From the NCBI RefSeq assembly GCF_003814815.1, contig NZ_RKQQ01000001.1:310001-374000 (forward strand): DNA of 64,000 bases, written 5' to 3'. Below the pieces are notes generated by a model, which was given only the letters and a program-made list of their open reading frames with translations, searched no databases and was not told the DNA's origin. This document shows, piece by piece, positions 34,551-42,845 of the stretch (positions are counted from its first letter, which is position 1; every line of letters starts with the position of its first letter). The position numbers were made by a program, and so were the translations under genes. This stretch comes from Salisediminibacterium halotolerans (GTDB taxonomy: Bacteria > Bacillota > Bacilli > Bacillales > Salisediminibacteriaceae).

Positions 34551-35798
34551 TTAGTCCCCCGCTTTATTTTTCACATACGCTGTCAGCACTTTCACGCCGT
34601 TTTCCAAATCGGCAAGCGACGCATGTTCATCCGGATGATGGCTCAGCCCGTCGCGGCACGGAATAAACAACAGCCCCGCCGGCCATCGATGCGCCATATT
34701 CATCACATCATGCCCCGCGCCGCTCTCGAGCGTGTAATTCGTCAACCCCGCCGAACCGGCCGCACGGACAAGCGCTTCATGCACCGACGGATCAAGCTGG
34801 ACGGACGGATTGTTCACTAACGTCGCAATCTCCAGCGTAACACGAAAGCGCGCCATAATCTCCGCCGATTTCTCACGAATATCCGCCGCCAATTCCTCTT
34901 TCAGCACATCCGACACACTGCGGATATCGATCCCGAGCTGCACCCGGTCGGGAATCACATTCATCACATTCGGCTCACAAGACACCGTGCTCGCCGTCGC
35001 AACAATCGGCATGCCGCCGCGCTCATTTAACGCCTGCGCCCGCTCATAAACATACGTAATCAGCTCCGCCGCCATCACGAGCGCATCCTGACGCCGATCC
35101 ATCGGCGTCGTGCCCGTATGACCCGCCTTGCCCTGCACATCCACCTGGAGCCGAATCGGACAGGCAATCGCCGTCACCGCCCCGACATCAGCCCCGGCTT
35201 GTTCAACCCGCGTGCCCTGTTCAATATGCAGTTCAATAAATTCCTCCAGCTCGGCTTCGCTCCGCGCTGCGGAAGGGGTGTCGTCATACACGAGGCCGCG
35301 TTCTTCGACAGCTTCTTTGATCGTCACGCCGTCTTGATCCGCGACATCAGCGAGCGCGTCTTTATCCAACAGACCGCTCATCGCTTTACTTCCGATCGTC
35401 GAGACGCCAAAGCGGGCCGATTCTTCCGAAGCAAAGCAAATGACTTCCAGCGGCTTCGCCGGCACGAAACCGTCTTGTTGGAGCTGATAGACGGTCGCCA
35501 GCGCGCACAGCACACCGGCGACACCGTCGTAGCCGCCGCCGTTCGTCACGGTATCGACGTGCGAGCCGAACGCAATCGCCGGCGCGTCGTCCGGTACGGA
35601 CGGCGGGTTCCAGCGGGCGATGACGTTTCCGGCTGCATCTTCACGGACAGCGAGCCCGAGTTCTTCAGCCAATTCAATAAAATTCGCGCGCGCCGCCCAT
35701 TCTTCGGCGCTGTAAGACAGGCGGGAAAAGCCGTCCGGCTTTTCCATCGTCTCGGTGAGATTTAATTTTAGTAAGCGTTCTTCCAGCCATTGCTGCAT
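34551..35798 (-). CDS. M20-family amidase/carbamoylase (hydantoinase/allantoate amidohydrolase type)
   Basis: 415 residues from ATG 35798 (GGAGG 8 nt upstream). An ATG at 35822 overlaps the previous stop (ATGA) but lacks a ribosome site. Marks of the N-carbamoyl-L-amino acid hydrolase group: GSHVDTVTNGGGYDGVAGV with metal-binding His and Asp, FASEESARFGVSTIGS, IELHIEQGTRVEQ, GKAGHTGTTPMDRRQDAL, SGAGHDVMNMAH and DGLSHHPDEHA. It hydrolyses N-carbamoyl amino acids or ureido compounds. Fourth gene of the Abg-like operon. Confidence 0.88.
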   Translation of the reverse strand: MQQWLEERLLKLNLTETMEKPDGFSRLSYSAEEWAARANFIELAEELGLAVREDAAGNVIARWNPPSVPDDAPAIAFGSHVDTVTNGGGYDGVAGVLCALATVYQLQQDGFVPAKPLEVICFASEESARFGVSTIGSKAMSGLLDKDALADVADQDGVTIKEAVEERGLVYDDTPSAARSEAELEEFIELHIEQGTRVEQAGADVGAVTAIACPIRLQVDVQGKAGHTGTTPMDRRQDALVMAAELITYVYERAQALNERGGMPIVATASTVSCEPNVMNVIPDRVQLGIDIRSVSDVLKEELAADIREKSAEIMARFRVTLEIATLVNNPSVQLDPSVHEALVRAAGSAGLTNYTLESGAGHDVMNMAHRWPAGLLFIPCRDGLSHHPDEHASLADLENGVKVLTAYVKNKAGD

Positions 35799-35818
35799 CG
35801 CTCGTTCCTCCTCCAGCT

Positions 35819-37144
35819 TCATTGTCCGGCTTTTTCTTGCCGCGGCGTTGCTTCCAAGAGCGTCCGCACGAGCGTCTCAACGGCAACGGAAAGCGTCGCT
35901 TCGGCAAAATCAAACTTCGGGTGGTGATGATTGTAGGACAGCGGCGTGCCGAACAAGAGATACGTCGCTGTGCCGCCGTTGTCCTGAACGCGCTTAATCA
36001 TGTGTGTCACATCTTCCGACGCGCGGACCGGCAGCGCGTCAAGCACCTCAATCACGCGCTCGCTCGCTGCGGCCGCGCGTTTAACCTCTTCGATCCACGC
36101 TTGATCGCAATCAGCGGCAACCCCTTCGCCGACGAACTGAATCTCTTCAGTCACGCCGTGCATCTTCGCTGCGCCCGATAAAATATCGACTGCTTTATCA
36201 ACCACGTACTGATTTAACGCGGTCGTCTCGCCGCGCGTTTCAATTTCCAGTTTCGCCTGATCGGCGATAATGTTGCGTCCGCTCCCGGCGTGTAACGTGC
36301 CGACATTCAGGCGGGTAATCCCGTCCGGGTGAGGCGGAATCGCCTGCAAATGCACAGCCGCCGCTGCGCCGGCTAAGAGGGCATCGCTGCCTTCGTGCGG
36401 ATTCATCCCTGCGTGCGCGGACGTGCCTTTATACATGCAATCGATTTTTGTCGTCGCCAAAAACTGCGTCGCCGTCGCCGCGACTTGGCCGACTGCAAGC
36501 GGCTGGATGCCGATGTGTCCGCTTAAAAACTGATCGACACCGTCGAGCCAGCCGTTGTCGACAATCGATTTCGCGCCGCGGCTTCCTTCTTCTGCCGGCT
36601 GAAAAATCAGCGTGTACGTGCCGGCGAGCTCTTCTTTCAGCGCCTCGAGCACGTGGGCGACGCCGAGGCCGATCGTGATATGACCGTCGTGCGCGCACGC
36701 ATGCATCGACCCTTCGTGCCGGGCGCGAAATCCGCCCGCGGCCGGGAGATGATCCGCATCGGTGCTTTCAGTGATCGGCAAGGCGTCGATATCAAAACGG
36801 AGCGCCGTATGCGGCCCCGGTTGACCCGTCTGCAACACCGCGACAACACCGGTGTGCCCGCCGCGGATCGATGCTAAAAACTCCGCCGGCACAGTTTTTG
36901 CCGCGGCTTGCAGATACGCTTCGTCGACGTCTGTTGCCGGCAGGCCCATCCGCGAATCGGCCTTCGCGACATCTTCGCCGGTATAAAGCTTAAACGACAG
37001 GGGCGCGAGCGCTTCGTAAATCGCATACGTCGTTTCGTATTCGCACCAGCCGATCTCGGCCCGTTCGTGAAACGCGCGCCGCCATGCCGGGAGCTTTTCT
37101 TCCGTGTTTTGTAAGGCAGCTCGAAGTTTTTCTTCAGCGCTCAT
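35819..37144 (-). CDS. M20 amidohydrolase, AbgA-like
   Basis: 441 residues; GGGGAGG before the ATG, which overlaps the upstream gene by 11 bp. Metal ligands in CAHDGHITIGLG and FQPAEEGSRGAKSIVDNGWLDGVDQFLSGHIG, dimerisation domain with TSAHAGMNPHEGSDALLAGA, SEDVTHMIKRVQDNGGTATYLLFGT and the late metal His in YNHHHPKFDF. The arrangement matches the p-aminobenzoyl-glutamate hydrolase group next to an AbgT transporter. Substrate class inferred from context. Confidence 0.87.
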   Translation of the reverse strand: MSAEEKLRAALQNTEEKLPAWRRAFHERAEIGWCEYETTYAIYEALAPLSFKLYTGEDVAKADSRMGLPATDVDEAYLQAAAKTVPAEFLASIRGGHTGVVAVLQTGQPGPHTALRFDIDALPITESTDADHLPAAGGFRARHEGSMHACAHDGHITIGLGVAHVLEALKEELAGTYTLIFQPAEEGSRGAKSIVDNGWLDGVDQFLSGHIGIQPLAVGQVAATATQFLATTKIDCMYKGTSAHAGMNPHEGSDALLAGAAAAVHLQAIPPHPDGITRLNVGTLHAGSGRNIIADQAKLEIETRGETTALNQYVVDKAVDILSGAAKMHGVTEEIQFVGEGVAADCDQAWIEEVKRAAAASERVIEVLDALPVRASEDVTHMIKRVQDNGGTATYLLFGTPLSYNHHHPKFDFAEATLSVAVETLVRTLLEATPRQEKAGQ

Positions 37145-38342
37145 TGATATCCTCCCCGGCGTTCAGCGTCATAAGCGCATTAACCGCGACTTGCGTCATC
37201 ATTTCCGCGCCGATTGCCAACGCCTTTTCATCAATATCAAACTCCGGGTCGTGCAGCGGCTTTTGCACGTCGCGCGAGGCGATTGCGGTGCCGAGCCAAA
37301 AATACGCACCCGGATACTGGAGCAAGAATTTGCCGAAATCCTCGCCGCCCATGCTCGGTTCAATTTCCGGGGCGGCATCGTCGCCAAGCACCGTTTCGGC
37401 CGTATCTTTGACAACACCGCTCCAAAACGGATCGTTCATCGTCGCCGGATAGCCGTCGAGATAGTCGACTTCGGCCGATCCGCCCATCGATTGCGCGATC
37501 CCTTCGGCAAGATCGGTCATTTTACTTTTAATCAATGCGCGCATCGCTTCATCATACGTCCGCACCGTGCCTTCAAGCGTCACGTGTTCAGCGATCACGT
37601 TGTAACGCGAGCCGCCGTCGATTTTCCCGATCGTCACGACAGCTGATTTCAGCGGATCGGCATTACGGCTGACAATCGTTTGCAGCGCGGAAATCACTTG
37701 ATTGGCGATCACGATCGCATCCGCCGTTTGGTGCGGCATGCTCGCGTGCCCGGAACGGCCGCGGATCGTAATCGTAAACCGGTCGGAGTTGCCCATCATC
37801 GCCCCCGGCCGCACGCCGATCTGCCCGACCGGCAAATCCGGCCAGCAGTGCTGCGCAAAAATCGCGTCGGGCGGATACTCGTCAAACACACCGTCCGCAA
37901 TCATTTGATCGGCGCCGCCGACGGGGGCATTTTCTTCCGCCGGCTGAAAAACGAGAAGCACGGTACCTTCAAGCTCGGCCTTTTTTTCCGCCAAAACAGC
38001 GCCGGCGCCGAGAAGCATCGCCGTGTGCGCGTCGTGGCCGCAGGCGTGCATTTTACCCGGCACTTTCGAGACGTACGCGTGCTGATTTTTTTCCTCAATC
38101 GGCAGCGCGTCGATATCAGCCCGCAGCGCCACCGTCTTCCCTGGGTGCGCGCCTTCAATCACAGCGAGCACGCCGGTATCTGCAAACCCGGTCTGATACG
38201 AAATCCCCAGCCTGTCGAGTTCGGCTTGAATCCGCTTCGACGTTTCCGCTTCCTCTGTACTCACTTCCGGGTATTGATGAAATTCTCTGCGAAGAGCGAT
38301 GATCCGGTCTTCATAAGCCAAAACGGCCTCTTTTACATTCAT
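37134..38342 (-). CDS. M20 amidohydrolase/aminoacylase (HipO/AbgB-like)
   Basis: 402 residues, AAAGGTGTG before ATG 38342. Typical opening (RIIALRREFHQYPEVSTEEAETS), ADIDALPIEE, MHACGHDAHTAMLLGAG metal motif, FQPAEENAPVGGADQMIADGVFDEYPPDAIFAQHCWPDLPVGQIG, GRSGHASMPHQTADAI, and the C-terminal SMGGEDFGKFL. Deacylates N-acyl amino acids or peptide-like amides. Overlaps the next amidohydrolase gene, showing tight coupling. Confidence 0.9.
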   Translation of the reverse strand: MNVKEAVLAYEDRIIALRREFHQYPEVSTEEAETSKRIQAELDRLGISYQTGFADTGVLAVIEGAHPGKTVALRADIDALPIEEKNQHAYVSKVPGKMHACGHDAHTAMLLGAGAVLAEKKAELEGTVLLVFQPAEENAPVGGADQMIADGVFDEYPPDAIFAQHCWPDLPVGQIGVRPGAMMGNSDRFTITIRGRSGHASMPHQTADAIVIANQVISALQTIVSRNADPLKSAVVTIGKIDGGSRYNVIAEHVTLEGTVRTYDEAMRALIKSKMTDLAEGIAQSMGGSAEVDYLDGYPATMNDPFWSGVVKDTAETVLGDDAAPEIEPSMGGEDFGKFLLQYPGAYFWLGTAIASRDVQKPLHDPEFDIDEKALAIGAEMMTQVAVNALMTLNAGEDINER

Positions 38343-38448
38343 GATTGTTCACACCTTTTTATTCGTTCTCACAGGAAAAAGGGGGAGAGCAGTCGCTGCC
38401 CCCGGCCCCCACTTGCCTGCGCGTTTGATCACGTTTTATGACTTTTCT

Positions 38449-39990
38449 TTACTGCGGCGTCACACCCGGTCCGATCGGAATGCCGAGCAGCGTCCAAATG
38501 ACGAACATGACGATCCATAAGGTCAAAAAGACCATCGCGTACGGCAGCATAATCGAAAAGAGTGTACCGAATCCGGCGCGGTTATCGTATTTTTTCATAA
38601 ACGCCAGCACCATCGGCACGTACGGGTTCATCGGCGTTATGATGTTCGTCGACGAATCGGCAATCCGGTAAGCGAGCTGCACAAACGCCGGATTGTAATC
38701 CAAAATCATAAACATCGGAATGAAGATCGGCGCCATCAGCGCCCACTGCGCCGAACCGCTGAATATGAACAAGTTCAATACACCCGTTAACAAGATAAAG
38801 CCGACAATCACGCCCAAGCCGGTGAATTGCATATTTTGCAGGATATCAGCTCCGCTGACAGCGATAAAGATGCCGATGTTCGACCAGTCGAAGTAAGCAA
38901 TAAACTGGGAAGCGGCAAAGATTAAAACGATAAAACCGGACATATCCTTCATCGCGCCGCCCATATATTCCGGCACATCGGATGACTGCTGAATCATTTT
39001 CGTCGTCACACCGTAACTGATCGCAACAGTCAAAAAGAGAAACAAGATAATCGGAATGATATTATCCAAAAACAGCGACGGAACGATCGTTCCTTCTTCG
39101 CCGCGCAAGATGCCGTTTTCCGGCACGATTGTCAGCGCGACAAGCGCAACGTAGAGAAACCCGGCAATCCCGGCCACTTTCAGCCCCTTTATTTCAAGCG
39201 CTGTCGGTTCGTCGACTTTTTGATCGACAGCATCCTGATCGGCATATTTCGTGTCAAACGTCCCTAAACGCGGTTCAACAACGCGTTCGGTAATCACTGT
39301 TCCGACAATCATAAGCATGATGACAGACGCGGACATGAAAAACCAGTTGTCGACCGGCGTGACGTTCGCAGTCGAATCAATCGTCCGCGCGACTTCGGTC
39401 GAAATTCCCGACAACAGCGCGTCCGTTCCGGCAACAATAACATTCGCGGTAAACCCGGCGCCGACCCCGGCGAAACCGGCTGCCATCCCCGCGAGCGGGT
39501 GGCGTCCGAGCGCGTAAAAGACCATCGCTGCCAAAGGCGGAATAATAACAAACGCCGCATCGGAGGCTAAGTTTCCGATAACCCCCGTGCCGATAATGAC
39601 AAATGTAATCAACCGCTTCGGCGCATTCAAGATCGTCCGCTTCATAAAGGTTTCAATTAAGCCGACTTTCTGCGCTAACCCAATCCCGAACATCATCACC
39701 AATACCAGCCCGAGCGGAGCAAAACCGGTAAAATTCGTCAACATCGATGATAACATAAACTCTAACCCGTCAACGGAAATCATGTTGCGCACCGCTACTT
39801 GTTCTTCTTCTCCCGGGTGATAGACCGAGACGTTAAATAAACTGATCAGCCAGGAAAAAACGATGATTCCGAACGCTAAGTAAACAAAAATCATAAACGG
39901 GTGCGGAAGCTTATTTCCGACCTTCTCCACCACGTCGAGAAATTTCATGAAAATTCCGCGCTTATCGGTATACCCCTCTTTTTGTCCCAT
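38449..39990 (-). CDS. abgT: AbgT-family transporter (p-aminobenzoyl-glutamate type)
   Basis: 513 residues from ATG 39990 behind GGAGGAGG. Family opening FLDVVEKVGNKLPHPFMIFVYLAF, NFTGFAPLGLVLVMMFGIGLAQKVGLIE, GNLASDAAFVIIPPLAAMVFYALGRHPLAGMAAGFAGVGAGFTANVIVAGTDALLSGIS, and the late SGSAQWALMAPIFIPMFMILDYNPAFVQLAYRIADSSTNIITPMNPYVPMV. It moves p-aminobenzoyl-glutamate or similar amides (some members export sulfonamides). First gene of the operon, so uptake followed by hydrolysis is the natural reading. Confidence 0.92.
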   Translation of the reverse strand: MGQKEGYTDKRGIFMKFLDVVEKVGNKLPHPFMIFVYLAFGIIVFSWLISLFNVSVYHPGEEEQVAVRNMISVDGLEFMLSSMLTNFTGFAPLGLVLVMMFGIGLAQKVGLIETFMKRTILNAPKRLITFVIIGTGVIGNLASDAAFVIIPPLAAMVFYALGRHPLAGMAAGFAGVGAGFTANVIVAGTDALLSGISTEVARTIDSTANVTPVDNWFFMSASVIMLMIVGTVITERVVEPRLGTFDTKYADQDAVDQKVDEPTALEIKGLKVAGIAGFLYVALVALTIVPENGILRGEEGTIVPSLFLDNIIPIILFLFLTVAISYGVTTKMIQQSSDVPEYMGGAMKDMSGFIVLIFAASQFIAYFDWSNIGIFIAVSGADILQNMQFTGLGVIVGFILLTGVLNLFIFSGSAQWALMAPIFIPMFMILDYNPAFVQLAYRIADSSTNIITPMNPYVPMVLAFMKKYDNRAGFGTLFSIMLPYAMVFLTLWIVMFVIWTLLGIPIGPGVTPQ

Positions 39991-40118
39991 GTTTCTTCCT
40001 CCTCCACAATCATTTACGGACAATATCTTTATTTATTCCGTTAATGAGTAAAGTATCACATTTTGTCGAATCTGTCTGCCTGTGAGCAAAAATTTTCTGA
40101 ATTTTCGTGTAAGGAAAT

Positions 40119-40171
40119 TTGACATCCGCCGCCCGCTTCAGCTATAATATTTTGTGACTGACTGTCAGTCA
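40119..40171 (+). promoter_or_regulatory. Promoter with TetR-type operator for the CDF gene
   Basis: TTGACA (40119-40124), 18 bp, TATAAT (40143-40148). The perfect palindrome TGACTGAC-T-GTCAGTCA (40155-40171) sits on the predicted start point. Strong repression by a TetR-type protein is expected; its gene is not in the window. Confidence 0.8.
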
Positions 40172-40207
40172 TTAAGTGCTCTACGATTCAACGAAGGACG
40201 TGAAACG

Positions 40208-41125
40208 ATGAAAGCCCAAACCGAAGAAACGCTGATGACGCGCTCGCTGACAGCCGTCGGTGCATTTGCGCTCCTGTCCTTTCTTTTAGGCATCCTGCTC
40301 AACTCGCAAGTCATCCTGTTTGACGGGATCTTTTCCACGATCAGCATCGTCATGACCGGCGCGACGCTTCTCGTGCTGAAGTTCATCACGATCCGCGACC
40401 CGAAACGCTTTCCGTTCGGGAAATACACGCTCGAACCGTTAATGATCACAGTGAAATATTTAGCGCTGATCGCGCTCGTCTTCGCCTCGTTGATCGCTGC
40501 GGTGATCGCGCTCTTTTCCGGCGGCCGCGACGTCCTGATCGGCCCCGGTCTCGCCTATGCCGCGTTTGCCGCCGTCTACTGCTACGCGATCGCGCGCTAT
40601 TTAAAAAAACAAAATCAGACGCTCAACTCGAACGCAATCCGCTCTGAAGTCAACGAATGGCATCTCGACTTTCTCGTCAGCACCGGCATTCTCGCCGGCT
40701 TTTTCATCGCCTACCTGATGACGCTGTCTGATGCGACGGCGCCCTTCGCCGTGTACGCCGACCCGGTCATGATGATTCTCATCTCGCTTTACTTTATGAA
40801 ATGGCCGATCAGCGAAATCCGCCAATCGATGCGCGAAGTGCTCGACATGAAACCGGACGACAACGTAACCGCCCCGGTGGAAGCCGCAGTGGCCGAACTG
40901 AAACACGCCTGCGGCTTTGAGGAAACCTTCGTCCGTACAACGCTCGTCGCAAAGACCCTTTGGCTCGAAATCGACATCGTCGTCGGCGCGGCGAATAACG
41001 TGGAAACGATCGACAAGCAAGACGCGCTCCGCGAACAGCTGCTCGAAAAGCTGCCGGACAATGACGCCTACGACACCGTCTGGCTGACCATGTCCTTTAC
41101 AAACGACCGCAAATGGGCAATCTAA
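40208..41125 (+). CDS. Cation diffusion facilitator (CDF)-like transporter
   Basis: 305 residues from ATG 40208 (GAAGGACGTG upstream); the frame is open further up but that part lies over the promoter and operator. Membrane helices span about residues 12-200 with SQVILFDGIFSTISIVMTGATL, RFPFGKYTLEPL (the CDF FGxxRxE-like loop), NEWHLDFLVSTGILAGFFIAYL and ADPVMMILISLYF; a cytoplasmic C-domain of about 100 residues follows. Exports a divalent metal or another cation. Control by a drug-type TetR operator is unusual for a metal exporter. Confidence 0.82.
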   Translation: MKAQTEETLMTRSLTAVGAFALLSFLLGILLNSQVILFDGIFSTISIVMTGATLLVLKFITIRDPKRFPFGKYTLEPLMITVKYLALIALVFASLIAAVIALFSGGRDVLIGPGLAYAAFAAVYCYAIARYLKKQNQTLNSNAIRSEVNEWHLDFLVSTGILAGFFIAYLMTLSDATAPFAVYADPVMMILISLYFMKWPISEIRQSMREVLDMKPDDNVTAPVEAAVAELKHACGFEETFVRTTLVAKTLWLEIDIVVGAANNVETIDKQDALREQLLEKLPDNDAYDTVWLTMSFTNDRKWAI

Positions 41126-41127
41126 AA

Positions 41128-41154
41128 GAGCCTTCTCCGTTTTGGAGAAGGCTC
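41128..41154 (+). terminator. Hairpin after the CDF gene
   Basis: GAGCCTTCTCC / GGAGAAGGCTC directly after the stop. It has no T tract downstream but A-rich sequence upstream. An almost identical hairpin is at 41520-41545, next to repeat A copy 4. Confidence 0.5.
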
Positions 41155-41204
41155 AACCTGTTAACAAAGTCATGACATCGATAGATGTCATATTAAAAGA
41201 AACG

Positions 41205-41325
41205 GATGACGAAGCATCATCCGGCTTCTTTCCGCGGGCGAGCGCCGAGCCGCTTCGGGCTTATGCCCTGCAGGGTCTCGTCTGTCTCGCTATCCCGCAG
41301 GAAAAAGCCGGGATGCTGGGTCATC
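41205..41325 (+). repeat. Dispersed foldable repeat, family D, copy 2
   Basis: Bounded by GATGACGAAGCATC and GATGCTGGGTCATC, inner CGGCTTCTTTCCGCGGGCGA / ATCCCGCAGGAAAAAGCCG, and a centre GAGCCGCTTCGGGCTTATGC. Matches copy 1 (11230-11342) in reverse orientation. In front is a small perfect hairpin ATGACATC-GATA-GATGTCAT (41172-41191). Confidence 0.75.
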
Positions 41326-41358
41326 CTCCTTCTTTGAATCGAGTGTATTCATAAAAAG

Positions 41359-41490
41359 AAGCCATGCATCCACTCCTCCGACGCCTCCGGGAAAGCAAGC
41401 GACGAAGATCCGGATTCGGCGGCCTCAGACCGCCGAATACTAGCTGAGTCCTTGCCCGGGGCAAGCGGAGGGTAGTGGATTCATGGCTGA
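41359..41490 (-). repeat. Dispersed foldable repeat, family A, copy 4
   Basis: Minus orientation. Arms AAGCCATGCATCCACT and AGTGGATTCATGGCTGA; inner hairpins CGGCGGCC/GACCGCCG and CTTGCCCGGGGCAAG. Its left flank on the minus strand, TAGACTGTAGACAAAC, again abuts a hairpin (41520-41545, CCTTCTCC/GGAGAAGG). Confidence 0.82.
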
Positions 41491-41552
41491 CATAAAAATA
41501 TAGTTTGTCTACAGTCTAAACCTTCTCCGTTTTGGAGAAGGCTCTTGTCGTT

Positions 41553-41674
41553 ATGAGACCTGCGCAAACTCGCTTGCCGCGGGCAACGCCCAGCCTCCTC
41601 AGAAGCGAAACCGCTTCTTGCGGGGTCTTCACCTGTTGCTTTTCCCGCAGGCGTCGAGTTTGCTCCGGTCTCAT
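41553..41674 (+). repeat. Dispersed foldable repeat, family B, copy 1
   Basis: 122 bp. Arms ATGAGACC/GGTCTCAT and GCAAACTCG/CGAGTTTGC, then CTTGCCGCGGGCAACGCC, an inner AAGCGAAACCGCTT hairpin, and TTGCTTTTCCCGCAGGCGTCG. The plan is like family A but the sequences differ. Unlike the other two copies it is not enclosed in a C element. It follows the hairpin at 41520-41545. Confidence 0.8.
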
Positions 41675-41685
41675 AAAGTTTAGTT

Positions 41686-42321
41686 TCAATCCGCGTTGAC
41701 GGCGTCGGCGATGGCGTCATAATCGAAGGAATCTTCCATCAGTTCGCCGTCGACGAGGACGGCGGGCACCGTTTCAAACCCGTGCTCTTCGACGTAGGCG
41801 TTTGTGAATTCATCCGTATCAGGAACGGGCGCGCCCATCACGTCATCGTAATCGAGGCCGAATTCCTCTAGCACTTCTTCTTGGTAGGAAGGTTCGCCCC
41901 AACCGCTCACGGCGTCATCTTCCGCATCCGCATACAATCGTTCAGCGATCGCAAAATAGTCTTCAGGCGCGCTTTCTTTTACCGCTAAATCAAAAGCCGC
42001 GAGACGCTCGGAGTTTTCATCGACAAATGAGACCGGTGCGGAGCGAAATTGCGCGGCGCCTTCATCGACGAGATTAGCTTCAATCTCCGGCAAGATGTCC
42101 ATATACCAGTCGACGCAATACGGACAGGAATAATCGGTCACAAGCAAGATTTCCGACTCGGCTTCCTCGTCGCCTTTGACGACGATCGGCTCGTCCTCGA
42201 CCGGCGACGTCGCCGGTCGATCCTCATTTTGATTATCCGCTGCCTCGTTATCTTCCCCGCCGCAGGCTGTAACGAACACCGCCAGCAGCAAACTTACCAT
42301 TAAGATCAACACATGCTTCAT
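41686..42321 (-). CDS. DsbA-like thiol-disulfide oxidoreductase lipoprotein
   Basis: 211 residues. Lipobox V-T-A-C, Cys20, acidic linker to about residue 45, then a DsbA fold: ILLVTDYSCPYCVDWYMDILPEIE with the CPYC redox site (Cys66, Cys69), an alpha-helical insert, and the cis-Pro region ETVPAVLVDGELM. Probably oxidises or isomerises disulfides in exported proteins (BdbD-like). Single gene; the whole 560-bp stretch after it is repeats. GAGGAG lies 12 nt before ATG. Confidence 0.88.
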   Translation of the reverse strand: MKHVLILMVSLLLAVFVTACGGEDNEAADNQNEDRPATSPVEDEPIVVKGDEEAESEILLVTDYSCPYCVDWYMDILPEIEANLVDEGAAQFRSAPVSFVDENSERLAAFDLAVKESAPEDYFAIAERLYADAEDDAVSGWGEPSYQEEVLEEFGLDYDDVMGAPVPDTDEFTNAYVEEHGFETVPAVLVDGELMEDSFDYDAIADAVNAD

Positions 42322-42471
42322 AAAAATTGCAAACTCCTCTCTGTTATAGAACGTACATTCTCATTATACACCGCTTCGAGAGAAAAAATTGTAAACAACT
42401 CGTGACATTTTTTATTCGCCCGCTGACTGAAGCACTTTTCGCAGGCGCCAGACCGAACCCGGCGAAAAAAT

Positions 42472-42711
42472 ACGCACTCAGGATCGTTCCGAGCAGCTGA
42501 GTGCGTATTTTCCGCTGATTTCTTGCACTCGGATCGTCGATTCCTCCGCGAGTGCAAGATTTCTCCCAATTTTGTGCACTCAGCTGTTCAAATTCTCCGC
42601 GAGTGCACAAATTCACCCCTATTTTTTGCACTCAGCCTTCCCGCACTGCCGCGAGTGCGCCTGCAGCCCTCGATTTCTTGCACTCAGAGCGCTATCAAAG
42701 GATTGAGTGCG
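42472..42711. repeat. Array of five hairpins with 51-52-bp period
   Basis: Stems GCACTC/GAGTGC begin at 42474, 42525, 42576, 42628 and 42680. Stem flanks pair in each unit but differ between units: TACGCACTCA/TGAGTGCGTA, TTGCACTC/GAGTGCAA, TGTGCACTC/GAGTGCACA, GCACTCA/TGAGTGC. Loops share TTC-N-CCGC-like sequence and linkers share ATTTCTCCC or ATTT. Non-coding. It fills most of a 524-bp gap; after it (42790-42835) come a CCGCCCG/CGGGCGG hairpin and a GATCGCGCCTCTCT string also seen at 44390. Confidence 0.8.
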
Positions 42712-42845
42712 CCACCCGCGCCGGCACACCGATCAAAAATCCACCCGATAACGAACGTCCGCCTTCAGCGGACGAAGCCATCGGACTCACTCCGCTCCGA
42801 TCGCGCCTCTCTCCGCCCGGTCACCTCCGGGCGGTTCCTTCAAAT

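Noticed and set aside
38501-38671. Antisense frames inside abgT and the amidohydrolases as separate genes
   Set aside because: All are shadows of GC-rich codons; no ribosome sites or domain motifs.
40154-40207. Upstream start of the CDF-like protein
   Set aside because: That stretch is the promoter start point and TetR-type operator; a ribosome site precedes the ATG at 40208.
42472-42711. CRISPR array from the regular GCACTC repeats
   Set aside because: Repeats are only a short palindromic stem with differing flanks, intervening sequences resemble each other, and no cas genes are near.
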